Assembly: GCA_003661945.1 (NCBI GenBank)
Contig: QMXC01000039.1
Span: 1 to 8,199 of the forward strand
Length of the DNA stretch: 8,199 nucleotides
Source of the DNA: Candidatus Bathyarchaeota archaeon
Lineage (GTDB): Archaea; Thermoproteota; Bathyarchaeia; Bathyarchaeales; UBA233
Direction of reading: 5' to 3'
In this document: in pieces, positions 1 to 6,342 of the stretch
Layout of the letters: every line of letters begins with the position of its first letter
Position numbering within the stretch: the first letter of the stretch is position 1
Program-made: the position numbers and the translations under genes
The notes under the pieces: model-generated
What the model was told of the DNA's origin: nothing
The model's database searches: none
The model's input: the letters and a program-made list of their open reading frames with translations, nothing else

Positions 1-429
1 CCCGGGGAACTCTACGGGAGAAAAGGACTGCGAGGTTTAAGCGTTTTCCTCGACCGGGCATTCGCCGTGCTACCCAACGCGGGCGAACTGAAACTCCTAA
101 CCGGAGAATCGGACTACCGGAAAGGCGCGCGAAAGCTCCTACAAGAAGGCGTTGAAATCGTCGCTGTCAAGCTTGGAGCGAAAGGATGCTACGTCACAGA
201 CGGAAAAAATGAACACTTGATTCCAGCTTTTAAGGTCGAAGTAGTTGATACGACTGGGGCGGGTGACGCTTTCTGCGCAGGCTTTATCTACGGACTTGCT
301 ACGAATAAGCCGCTCAAAGAATGCGGTAGAATAGGTAACTTCGTAGCTTCGCGGTGTATAATCCAAACAGGCGCAAGAAACGGGCTGCCCACACTCGTAG
401 AGCTTAAACAAACGATGCGACTTGAATAA
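1..429 (+). CDS. PfkB-family (ribokinase-like) carbohydrate/nucleoside kinase, C-terminal part, 5' cut by window edge
   Basis: The reading frame is open from base 1, so only the last 142 residues are seen and the true start lies outside the window. The GTG at 67 is internal. What is visible fits the C-terminal half of the ribokinase/PfkB fold: the PNAGEL segment (residues 25-30, the family's NxxE region), VAVKLGAKG (55-62), and the anion-hole signature DTTGAGDAF (83-91), whose last Asp (D89) is the expected catalytic base. A helix with GNFVASR and GARNGLPT (112-131) closes the nucleotide site. These enzymes move the ATP gamma-phosphate onto a sugar or nucleoside hydroxyl in the cytosol. The substrate (ribose, fructose, adenosine or other) cannot be told because the N-terminal substrate lid is missing. 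It is followed on the same strand by the GNAT remnant. Confidence 0.92.
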   Translation, partial: PGELYGRKGLRGLSVFLDRAFAVLPNAGELKLLTGESDYRKGARKLLQEGVEIVAVKLGAKGCYVTDGKNEHLIPAFKVEVVDTTGAGDAFCAGFIYGLATNKPLKECGRIGNFVASRCIIQTGARNGLPTLVELKQTMRLE

Positions 430-458
430 GCGTTGGGCGTGCGCATGAGAAGTTATAA

Positions 459-722
459 GAAAGCCACGTCGGCTCTCTCGGCATATGCATTCAAAAGGAG
501 TTTCGAGGACTTGGAATAGGCAACGCGTTGATGCATTACTTGATGGAATGGACTGAAAAAACGAGGCTGGAAAAGATTTCGTTAACGGTTTTCTCCACGA
601 ACAAGCCGGCGATAAGGCTTTACGCCAAGTTTGGCTTCCAAATTGAAGGAATAAGGCGGAAACAGTTCAAAGTGAAAGGAAAATATGTCGACGAAGTGAT
701 AATGGGAAAATTTTTGCGCTAA
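459..722 (+). pseudogene. 5'-truncated GNAT N-acetyltransferase remnant (C-terminal half only)
   Basis: The frame is open from the codon after TAA 456-458 to TAA 720-722 and encodes about 87 residues. They begin with HVGSLGICI and contain the acetyl-CoA pyrophosphate-binding loop FRGLGIG (motif A). KISLTVFSTNKPAIRLYAKF follows and matches motif B (N..A..LY.k.GF), then GKYVDEVIMGKFL. A full GNAT domain needs about 50-70 more residues in front, but the kinase stop is only 30 bp upstream and neither other frame there supplies the missing strands. The only in-frame starts are TTG 528 and ATG 531, which lie after motif A and would give a 63-64 residue product lacking the CoA loop. I therefore read it as a decayed gene, though an automatic caller may list 528-722 as a CDS. 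Its stop overlaps the purQ stop on the other strand. An assembly error or a sequencing frameshift is the main alternative. Confidence 0.7.
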
Positions 723-1540
723 AACTTTTTCTCTAGATATCGGAGCATGCCTTCGAAGATTTGTTTTCCATCCCCGTATTGAGGTAGAACCATTTTCCGC
801 GTCCAGTCGGGCAGTTGCCACCAGTAGAAGGCTCTTTCCGGGTGCGGCATAAGCCCAAGCACGGTTCCTTCCGGGTTGCATATCCCAGCGATGTCGTAGA
901 AGGAGCCGTTAGGATTAACGGGATAAGCGCCTTCCGCTGGCTCTCCGTTTTGGCTGCAGTATCTGAAGACAAGCTGGTCTCCTTCGAGAAGCTTCTCCAG
1001 ACAAGCGTTCTCCTTCTCTTTTGGGAAGATGAATCTTCCCTCGCTGTGCGCTACCGGAATGCGTAGAACTGCGTTTCTATCTATGTGCTGGGTGAAGACG
1101 CAGTTTCCTCGGTTTTCGTGGCGTATGTAGACCCAGCGGCAGTTGTAGCCCGGCGGAGAATTTGTAGCTAACGCGGCTTCTGGAAACTCGCTGATGCCGT
1201 GGAATGCTGGAAGCACGCCCATTTCCACCAGCACTTGAAAACCGTTGCATATTCCGAGAATAGGCTTTCCTTCACCGAGGAACCTTTTGATTTCGTTGCC
1301 TAGCTTTGCAACTATCCATTTAGCCCATATGGCGCCAGCCCTAACGTAGTCGCCGTAAGAAAAGCCTCCCGGGAAAACAAGCGCATCACATTCGCTAATC
1401 ATGTGTTTCTTCTTAACTATCTGGTTTATGTGAACCACGTGGGCTTGAGCGCCCAAGTCTTGAAAGGCTCGTTGGGTTTCCTTGTCGCAGTTGGTTCCGC
1501 CTACGCGCATAATGAGCACCCGGGCTTCTTCTCTCTTCAC
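719..1540 (-). CDS. purQ: Phosphoribosylformylglycinamidine (FGAM) synthase, glutaminase subunit PurQ
   Basis: A class I glutamine amidotransferase that releases ammonia from glutamine for the PurL active site, in complex with PurL and PurS. With the GTG start at 1540 it has 273 residues. Seen motifs are VGGTNCD (13-19), the oxyanion-loop region FPGGFSYGDYVRAGAIWA (56-73), the nucleophile elbow GICNGFQ with Cys98, the PurQ-typical IPVAHSEGRF, and MPHPERA near the C-terminus supplying His233 and Glu235 of the triad. Start choice: GTG 1540 overlaps the purL TGA as GTGA, the usual sign of translational coupling, and the product begins KREEARVLI just ahead of strand 1. An ATG at 1570, preceded by GAGG and overlapping purL by 34 nt, would add ten residues and remains possible. 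ATG 1510 would cut into strand 1. It is the last gene of the purS-purL-purQ run. The length is somewhat above short archaeal PurQ proteins of about 230 residues. Confidence 0.95.
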   Translation of the reverse strand: MKREEARVLIMRVGGTNCDKETQRAFQDLGAQAHVVHINQIVKKKHMISECDALVFPGGFSYGDYVRAGAIWAKWIVAKLGNEIKRFLGEGKPILGICNGFQVLVEMGVLPAFHGISEFPEAALATNSPPGYNCRWVYIRHENRGNCVFTQHIDRNAVLRIPVAHSEGRFIFPKEKENACLEKLLEGDQLVFRYCSQNGEPAEGAYPVNPNGSFYDIAGICNPEGTVLGLMPHPERAFYWWQLPDWTRKMVLPQYGDGKQIFEGMLRYLEKKF

Positions 1541-3936
1541 AGCTGGCTTCCCCCTAACCCGGATTTCCATCTTCGCCTCAACACGTCTATGGATACGTCG
1601 ATAAGGGCTTCGCCTTCCAATCCATAAACGCAGAAACTCGAGGTTCGCGTAACCTTCCCGACGCAGCCGCAAACAGTTCCTCGCATGAGCCTTTCGAATT
1701 CTTCGCGGCTTTTCTCTGAAACCTCGACGATAAAACGGCTGTTAGACTCCGAGAACAATATGAAATCGTTCCGCGTTAAACCGCGAACCGGAACCTTTTC
1801 TAGGCTTATTTCGACGCCGTAGCCTCCAGTGAAAGCCATTTCAGCCAAAGCCACGGCTAACCCACCTTCCGAAATATCGTGGCAGGCTTTGACCAAGCCG
1901 TTCTCTATGGCTTCACCCATGCTTCGCATAGTCTGTTTAGCCTTCGAAGCGTTCACCTTCGGCACGGAACTTCCAACAAAGCCCTTCAACGCGTAGTATT
2001 CGGAGCCTCCTAACTCATGGAAGGTTTCCCCAACAACGTAGAGAAGGTCGTTAGGCGTCTTAACGTCCATGGAAACCACGCTTCGAACGTCTTCAACTAT
2101 GCCTATCGCGGTGATTAAAAGCGTAGGCGTAACTGGACCTAAAGGCGACTCGTTATATAGGCTGTCTTTTCCAGATATGAAGGGCGTTTCGAAAGCTTTG
2201 GCAAAATCGTAGCAAGCTTGGCAAGCTCTTACTAGGCTCCCCAACCGGTCTGGCTTTTCAGGGTTTCCCCAAGTAAAATTGTCTAGCAGCGCTATTCTTT
2301 TTCCGCCGACTGCTACGTTATTACGTATCGCTTCGTCGATGGCTGAGGCAGCCATCCAGTAAGCGTCGATTTTTCCATAGTTTGGGTTTATTCCGCAGGA
2401 AATTGCTATGCCTTTCCATGACTCGTCGAGAGGTTTTATCACCGCTGCGTCGCTGGGTCCAGCTAGTTCGCCGTGTAGAGGTTTCAAAACCGTGTTTCCT
2501 TTGACTTCGTGGTCGTAGGTGCGGATGACGTTTTCTCTGCTCGCTATGTTCGGCGAACCGAGCAGTTCCATGAGCGTTGAAGCTAAATCTCGTGGTTCTG
2601 GAAACTGTGGTTCTTCTATGCGAGGCGGCTTCCAAAAGGCTTTCCGCCGAACCCTTGGCGGAGCGAAAAGAAAGGGAACGTCAATTTCAGCTACGGTTTC
2701 GCCTCTGTAATAGACGCGGATTACCCCGTCGTCCGTGTACACGCCTATAGCCGAGGCTTCCACGTCTTCCTCCTCAAACACCTGTAGAACCGCGTTCAGA
2801 TTCTGTCTAGGAACAGCCAGCAACATTCTTTCTTGAGATTCGGAAACGTATATTTCCCAAGGCGCCAAGCCCGCATACTTGAGCGGAACCTTGTCAAGCT
2901 CTACGGTGGCGCCGAGTCCAAAGCGGTGAGCGGTTTCGCCTACGGCGCAGGATATTCCTCCTCCTCCTAGGTCGGTAATCGCCGAGGCGAGCTCTGCGTC
3001 CCTTATGCGCAGTATTGCTCTTTTCAGCTTCTCCTCCTCGATGGGGTTGGCTATCTGAACCGCTGGTCTCGAAACTTCTTCCGATTTTTCGGTTAGCTCT
3101 GCTGAAGCGAAGGTTACGCCGTGAATTCCGTCTCTACCCGTTTTTCCTCCAGCCAAAACGATAACGTCGCCTTTCCTAGCTTGTCTCCGAAACTTGTCCA
3201 GCGGAAGCATCCCCACGCATCCACAGTAGACGACAACATTTCCAGTATAGCTTTCGTCAAACCGTATAGCCCCACTTACGGTGGGGATGCCCATGTTGTT
3301 GCCGTAACATCCTATTCCGGCTATTACCCCGCGAAAAACGTAACGTGGATGTTTCACCCCGGGTGGGAGCCTCTCGTGGGGAAAATCGAGCGGTCCGAAG
3401 CATAGGACGTCTGTGCAAGCGATGGGGTCTGCCCAAACGCCTAAAATGTCGCGGATTACCCCACCTACGCCTGTGGCTGCCCCGCCGAAAGGCTCTATAG
3501 CCGAAGGATGATTATGCGTTTCAACCTTCACTGCCACGCCGTGGTTCTCATCGAAAAGCACGATTCCAGCGTTGTCTTCGAACACGGAAAAACACCATTC
3601 CGGCTCGAGCTCTTTTGTGGCTCGGAATATGTAGGTTTTGAACAAACTTTCTATTTCCTCGTCTTCGAAGACTATCTTTCCCTTGAAGGTTTTGTGAAAA
3701 CAATGCTCTGACCACGTTTGCCCTATGGTTTGAAGCTCCACGTCGGTGGGGTTTCTCTTCAGTTTTCGGTAATGTTGCTGAACCACCTTCATTTCATCTA
3801 GGCTTAACCCTATGCCTAGTTCACGGCTAATCGTCTGAAGCTCCGCGTCGCCAGCGTTTAGAATGTTTATCTCGTAGAGTTCAAACGGCACGTTTCTACG
3901 GATATACAGTTTCTCCGACTTTGTTGACCGGGGCAT
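1537..3936 (-). CDS. purL: FGAM synthase, small-type catalytic subunit PurL
   Basis: The ATP-dependent synthetase subunit that converts FGAR plus ammonia to FGAM, the fourth step of de novo purine synthesis. Its 799 residues form the small PurL type, which needs separate PurS and PurQ, both encoded alongside. Two tandem AIRS-like halves are visible. The first has TWSEHC (74-79), VKVETHNHPSAIEPFGGA (137-153) with the family's conserved ETHNHP, GGKTGRDGIHG (263-273), TDLGGGGISCA (321-331) and YVSESQERM (363-371). The second has GDA-like GPSDAAV (493-499), GGKRIALLDNFTWGNPE (544-560), ISGKDSLYNE (587-596), HDISEGGLAVALAEMA (686-701) and LFSESNSRF (727-735). ATG 3936 lies 4 nt after the purS stop with only a weak GAAG-like ribosome site, suggesting coupling to purS. 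The end overlaps the purQ start by 4 nt. It is slightly longer than typical bacterial small PurL (about 740), with extra N-terminal residues and a proline-rich linker near 425-450. Confidence 0.97.
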   Translation of the reverse strand: MPRSTKSEKLYIRRNVPFELYEINILNAGDAELQTISRELGIGLSLDEMKVVQQHYRKLKRNPTDVELQTIGQTWSEHCFHKTFKGKIVFEDEEIESLFKTYIFRATKELEPEWCFSVFEDNAGIVLFDENHGVAVKVETHNHPSAIEPFGGAATGVGGVIRDILGVWADPIACTDVLCFGPLDFPHERLPPGVKHPRYVFRGVIAGIGCYGNNMGIPTVSGAIRFDESYTGNVVVYCGCVGMLPLDKFRRQARKGDVIVLAGGKTGRDGIHGVTFASAELTEKSEEVSRPAVQIANPIEEEKLKRAILRIRDAELASAITDLGGGGISCAVGETAHRFGLGATVELDKVPLKYAGLAPWEIYVSESQERMLLAVPRQNLNAVLQVFEEEDVEASAIGVYTDDGVIRVYYRGETVAEIDVPFLFAPPRVRRKAFWKPPRIEEPQFPEPRDLASTLMELLGSPNIASRENVIRTYDHEVKGNTVLKPLHGELAGPSDAAVIKPLDESWKGIAISCGINPNYGKIDAYWMAASAIDEAIRNNVAVGGKRIALLDNFTWGNPEKPDRLGSLVRACQACYDFAKAFETPFISGKDSLYNESPLGPVTPTLLITAIGIVEDVRSVVSMDVKTPNDLLYVVGETFHELGGSEYYALKGFVGSSVPKVNASKAKQTMRSMGEAIENGLVKACHDISEGGLAVALAEMAFTGGYGVEISLEKVPVRGLTRNDFILFSESNSRFIVEVSEKSREEFERLMRGTVCGCVGKVTRTSSFCVYGLEGEALIDVSIDVLRRRWKSGLGGSQL

Positions 3937-3940
3937 CCGC

Positions 3941-4192
3941 TTACTTCACTTCCTCAACTGTGTAGCTGTAATCATCTTTAGTGGGGTTCGCCAAAAGCCT
4001 TCGACACATCTCTTCCACCAGATTTTCAGCTTCAGCCTTCGAGTTTGCCTTCAACGTTACGGTAAAAACCTTGCTTACCCCCACGGTTTCCACCATGTAG
4101 CCGAGTTCTCTAAGCAGCTTCGCGGTAGTTTCGCCTTCGGGGTCGGTATGTCCCTTTTTTAGGCTTACCTCAACTCTAGCTTTGAACATCAT
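3941..4192 (-). CDS. purS: FGAM synthase, PurS subunit
   Basis: A small non-catalytic subunit (83 residues) that bridges PurL and PurQ and helps ammonia pass between them. Family marks in order are a first strand FKARVEVSLK, the conserved DPEGETTAKLLRELGY (17-32), a second strand KVFTVTLKA (41-49), a helix with EAENLVEEMCRRLLANP (54-70), and a tyrosine-containing C-terminal strand YSYTVEEVK. The length matches the family norm of about 80-90. The start is a double ATG (4192 or 4189). No Shine-Dalgarno sequence precedes it, and a TATA box sits about 27 nt upstream, so translation from a leaderless mRNA is likely. It heads the tightly packed purS-purL-purQ group, with the purL start 4 nt after its stop. 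Confidence 0.95.
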   Translation of the reverse strand: MMFKARVEVSLKKGHTDPEGETTAKLLRELGYMVETVGVSKVFTVTLKANSKAEAENLVEEMCRRLLANPTKDDYSYTVEEVK

Positions 4193-4214
4193 GGGTTTCG
4201 GTTGAAACTTTAAA

Positions 4215-4222
4215 AATTTAAA
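4215..4222 (-). promoter_or_regulatory. Candidate archaeal TATA box for purS-purL-purQ (leaderless)
   Basis: Read on the minus strand the element is TTTAAATT, preceded by a purine-rich AAAAGA that could serve as BRE. It ends 22 nt before the first purS ATG, so its centre is about 26-27 nt from the start codon. This is the normal TATA-to-initiation distance in archaea and puts transcription start at or beside the ATG. The whole purM-purS gap is very AT-rich and holds a second similar run (TTTAAATA around 4240-4247), which could be an alternative box. Known: leaderless transcripts are common in archaea. Inferred: this gap separates purM from an independently transcribed purSLQ unit. Confidence 0.5.
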
Positions 4223-4253
4223 TCTTTTGTAAACTAATATTTAAACAAAAGTG

Positions 4254-5339
4254 TTAAAGACTCGCGAGAACAAGCTTCTCTCCCCTGTACAAGGCAACGA
4301 TTTTCCCAGAATCGGTTACGCGTCCAATAACCTCGGCTTCAACTCCGGCTTTTCCCAAAATCGACAAAGCATCATCCACTTGGGCTTTCTCTACGACAAC
4401 AGCGAAGCCCCAACCCATGTTGAACGTCTTAAGCATTTCCTCATCCGTAATTTTACCGCGAACTTCCTCCGCGGTTTTCTGAATAAGTTCGAATATGGGC
4501 TGCGGCTTAAAATTGTCGAATTCGAATCCGACGCCGCGGGAAAACTTTGCTAAACGTTCGAATTTCAGATAGGCATCTCCGGTTATGTGAACCGCTGCTT
4601 TAACCTGCATTTCATCCATCAGTCTCATGAAGGGTTTAACGTAAATTCGGGTTGGCTCTAGGACTTCGTAGACTATTCCTCGGGTAAAGCCTTCCGGAAC
4701 TTCGAAAGCGTCGTATTTTCCGCCCCATTTTTTGAAGAGAACCTTTCTCGCCAGGGTTATCCCGTTGCTGTGGATTCCGGAGCTGCGCAATCCGATAACA
4801 GCGTCTCCAGCGTGTAGCTGGTCGCCGAAAACGACCTTTTTCTTTTCTACTTCGCCTATGCATGCAACTACCATGTCAAATCCTCTGCCAGCGGCGATTC
4901 CACGGATGATTTCGGCTACGTCGCCTATTTCTCCACCCGAAACTACGCACTCGGCTTCAGCTGCTCCTCGAGCTATGCCTTCTATCAGTTGTCGCACAAG
5001 TTCGGGGTCGGAAGCTTCGGCGTGAATGTTGTCCGCTATGGCTAAGGGTCTGGCTCCAGAGCGAATCACATCGTTCACAGCCATGGCTACGCCGTCGATG
5101 CCTATCGTGTCGTATTTTCCAGCCAGCTGAGCAACCAGAACCTTGGTTCCAACGCCTTCAATTACCAAGTCAAGGTAACGGTTCCCGCTGATAGGAAAAA
5201 TTTTCCCATAAGGCAACGTTAAAACTTCGCCATGTCTGCTAAACCGATGTGTTTCATCTAAAATCTTCAAGCTTTCTTTGGAAACCGCCCTTAGCTTTCT
5301 ATCGACTCCTGCTTCCGCATAAGTGAAAGGTTTCGACAA
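4254..5339 (-). CDS. purM: Phosphoribosylformylglycinamidine cyclo-ligase (AIR synthetase) PurM
   Basis: It closes FGAM to aminoimidazole ribonucleotide with ATP, directly using the product of PurL/PurQ/PurS. The 361 residues show TYAEAGVD (6-13), VIEGVGTKVLVAQ (59-71), GIDGVAMAVNDVIRSGARPL (80-99), GGEIGDVAEII (135-145), GLRSSGIHSNGITLARKVL (183-201), HITGDAYLKF (251-260) and FNMGWGFAVV (306-315), in the order expected for PurM. The start is TTG 5339. In-frame TAG lies six codons upstream, no ATG occurs before residue 86, and GAGGA stands 8 nt before the TTG, so this start is well fixed. The HITGDA motif replaces the bacterial HITGGG, which may be a lineage variant. It lies 61 nt upstream of purS on the same strand; its upstream region carries a hairpin and a dyad. 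Confidence 0.95.
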   Translation of the reverse strand: MSKPFTYAEAGVDRKLRAVSKESLKILDETHRFSRHGEVLTLPYGKIFPISGNRYLDLVIEGVGTKVLVAQLAGKYDTIGIDGVAMAVNDVIRSGARPLAIADNIHAEASDPELVRQLIEGIARGAAEAECVVSGGEIGDVAEIIRGIAAGRGFDMVVACIGEVEKKKVVFGDQLHAGDAVIGLRSSGIHSNGITLARKVLFKKWGGKYDAFEVPEGFTRGIVYEVLEPTRIYVKPFMRLMDEMQVKAAVHITGDAYLKFERLAKFSRGVGFEFDNFKPQPIFELIQKTAEEVRGKITDEEMLKTFNMGWGFAVVVEKAQVDDALSILGKAGVEAEVIGRVTDSGKIVALYRGEKLVLASL

Positions 5340-5389
5340 GATTTGTTCCTCGTGCTACTGTAATGTCAAATAAGAGAAAAAGGTTATGG

Positions 5390-5425
5390 AAGCCTAAAAC
5401 TAGCGTAACGAGCTAACTGAGGCTT
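5390..5425 (-). other. Two-tier hairpin between the aIF1A gene and purM
   Basis: AAGCCT (5390-5395) pairs with AGGCTT (5420-5425), and inside it TAGC (5401-5404) pairs with GCTA (5412-5415), leaving a 7-nt loop and an unequal internal loop. On the minus strand it is followed about 8 nt later by a run of five T. It could be a terminator for the aIF1A transcript or a folded leader of purM mRNA. The stems are short (6 and 4 bp), so chance is possible. Confidence 0.35.
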
Positions 5426-5432
5426 GTTTGTT

Positions 5433-5448
5433 TTACGTGCATGCGTAA
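5433..5448. promoter_or_regulatory. 16-bp imperfect dyad upstream of purM, possible operator
   Basis: The sequence has perfect 5-bp arms TTACG and CGTAA around a 6-bp centre TGCATG. It lies 94 nt upstream of the purM start and 20 nt past the aIF1A stop, in non-coding DNA. Such dyads are typical binding sites of dimeric helix-turn-helix regulators, but I recognise no named regulon. A chance palindrome is a fair alternative. Confidence 0.3.
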
Positions 5449-5467
5449 TGGAGCAAAACTGAGAAAA

Positions 5468-5788
5468 TTATTTTTCTATGGTTAGGTATCCCTTTTCTCT
5501 GAGCCACTGCACTTGGTTTCTCCGGTATCTCCAGAATATGTCGCCTCTAGTTTCGGACTGGAAATCCCAAGGCGAGACAAGCACTATGTCGCCTACGCGG
5601 ACCCAAACTCTTCTCTTGAGTTTTCCACGGATTCTACAAAGCCGTGTCAGCCCGTCTTGGCATTTCACCATGAACCTGTCGTAGCCAAGGGGCTTAATGG
5701 CTATGCCTAATACGTCGTTAGCCTCTGGAAGCTTCACAACTTCGATGTTTTTCTCGTTTATGATTTTTCTTCTTCCCACAGTTTTCAC
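5468..5788 (-). CDS. eif1A: Archaeal translation initiation factor aIF1A
   Basis: A small OB-fold factor that binds the A site of the 30S subunit and helps assemble the initiation complex, like eukaryotic eIF1A. It has 106 residues. The hallmark block VKCQDGLTRLCRIRGKLKRR (41-60) is followed by VWVRVGDIVLVSPWDFQ (61-77) and IFWRYRRNQVQWLREKGYL (84-102), which together cover the whole S1/IF1 domain. The basic N-terminal tail (about 1-20) is normal for the family. The start is GTG 5788; the frame has a TGA ten codons upstream and no ATG in between, and a second GTG at 5779 is possible. No Shine-Dalgarno is visible, so a leaderless or short-leader mRNA is likely, perhaps from an AT-rich run near 5808-5815. 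It lies divergently to the small membrane protein gene and ahead of purM on the same strand. Confidence 0.95.
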   Translation of the reverse strand: MKTVGRRKIINEKNIEVVKLPEANDVLGIAIKPLGYDRFMVKCQDGLTRLCRIRGKLKRRVWVRVGDIVLVSPWDFQSETRGDIFWRYRRNQVQWLREKGYLTIEK

Positions 5789-5883
5789 GTTCCAAGCCGC
5801 AAAACCGAAAATTTGTCAAAAGAAACTTTCGAGCTTCCTGACTCTTCTCAATCCGCGGTGTCAACCTTACCACACGGTTCCGC

Positions 5884-5891
5884 TATAAAAA
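5884..5891 (+). promoter_or_regulatory. Candidate TATA box, outer promoter of the small membrane protein gene
   Basis: TATAAAAA on the plus strand lies in the 133-bp divergent gap between aIF1A and the plus-strand gene. Its centre is about 35 nt before ATG 5922, which would give a leader of roughly 8-10 nt. It would serve the longer reading of that gene or a longer leader for the shorter one. Confidence 0.35.
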
Positions 5892-5962
5892 CTTTCTTAT
5901 TTTTGCCGAAACTTTTCTCCAATGCGCATACAAAAAGACCTCGTGAAGGGAGAAATGAAAAG

Positions 5963-5970
5963 TTTTAAAA
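5963..5970 (+). promoter_or_regulatory. Candidate TATA box, inner promoter of the small membrane protein gene
   Basis: TTTTAAAA lies about 42 nt before ATG 6009. Initiation about 25 nt downstream would begin near 5992, just ahead of the GAGGG ribosome site at 5997-6001. This supports the shorter start at 6009 over ATG 5922, in whose reading frame this box would be coding. Confidence 0.35.
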
Positions 5971-6008
5971 GGAATAGTCTCGGAAACTATGCGGTTGAGG
6001 GTTATGTA

Positions 6009-6305
6009 ATGGAGGTTTACCGTGTTATCATAAATATCATCGCTTTGGCGATAAACGTATGTCTTGTATATTTCGCCGTGAGGCTGCTGTACATTTTCAA
6101 GGGCGGTAAGATGAAGAAACCTTGGATTTACATATCCTCCGGGGTTCTGGCTCTAGCTATAAGTTCCTCGCTTTTTGCGTTGCATTACCTTTTCGAAATC
6201 CATGCGGGTCTTCACGCTTTTGGGGGAGTTTTAATGGTAATAGGCGGATTACTTCTTCTCGTCGGTATGTATCTCGAATATCGAAGCTGGACGAAGCCTC
6301 TGTAG
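6009..6305 (+). CDS. Small three-helix integral membrane protein, function unknown
   Basis: A 98-residue hydrophobic protein I do not recognise with confidence. Three membrane helices are clear: about residues 6-30, 38-62 and 65-89. Between the first two is the basic loop KGGKMKK, which by the positive-inside rule should be cytoplasmic, placing the N-terminus outside and the tail EYRSWTKPL inside. The turn between helices 2 and 3 is short and histidine-containing (EIHAGLHA), and helix 3 is glycine-rich (FGGVLMVIGG). There is no signal-peptide cleavage site and no catalytic motif. Start: ATG 6009 has GAGGG 7 nt upstream and begins just before helix 1. The frame is also open to ATG 5922, which would add 29 mostly basic residues. 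It stands alone on the plus strand, divergent from aIF1A and convergent with the HPS-like gene, so context gives little help. The fold resembles small archaeal 3-TM families of unknown function. Confidence 0.8.
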   Translation: MEVYRVIINIIALAINVCLVYFAVRLLYIFKGGKMKKPWIYISSGVLALAISSSLFALHYLFEIHAGLHAFGGVLMVIGGLLLLVGMYLEYRSWTKPL

Positions 6306-6342
6306 CGTTAGAGACGTGAACAATAGGCTATGGTTGCTTCTC

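Noticed and set aside
445..519. Short frame from ATG 445 in the kinase-GNAT gap
   Set aside because: It encodes 24 residues of no known pattern and overlaps the GNAT motif A region, which is in another frame and clearly homologous.
726..734. T-rich tract just after the GNAT stop as a plus-strand terminator
   Set aside because: The T-run is produced by the Lys-Lys codons at the end of purQ on the other strand, and five T without other signal is weak evidence.
1570..1672. N-terminal extension of PurQ to 1672
   Set aside because: The extra 34 residues are arginine-rich antisense-like translation of the purL 3' end and precede the conserved first strand of PurQ; later starts fit the family.
3121..3711. 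Open frames of 67-94 codons on the plus strand opposite purL, and similar ones opposite purM, purQ and stomatin
   Set aside because: They lie fully inside strongly conserved genes on the other strand, lack recognisable motifs and ribosome sites, and are explained by codon composition of the real genes.
5789..5921. Possible tRNA on the minus strand of the divergent gap (a GTGT/ACAC stem resembling a D arm)
   Set aside because: No anticodon stem, T-arm consensus or matching acceptor stem could be found, so it is only a chance small inverted repeat.
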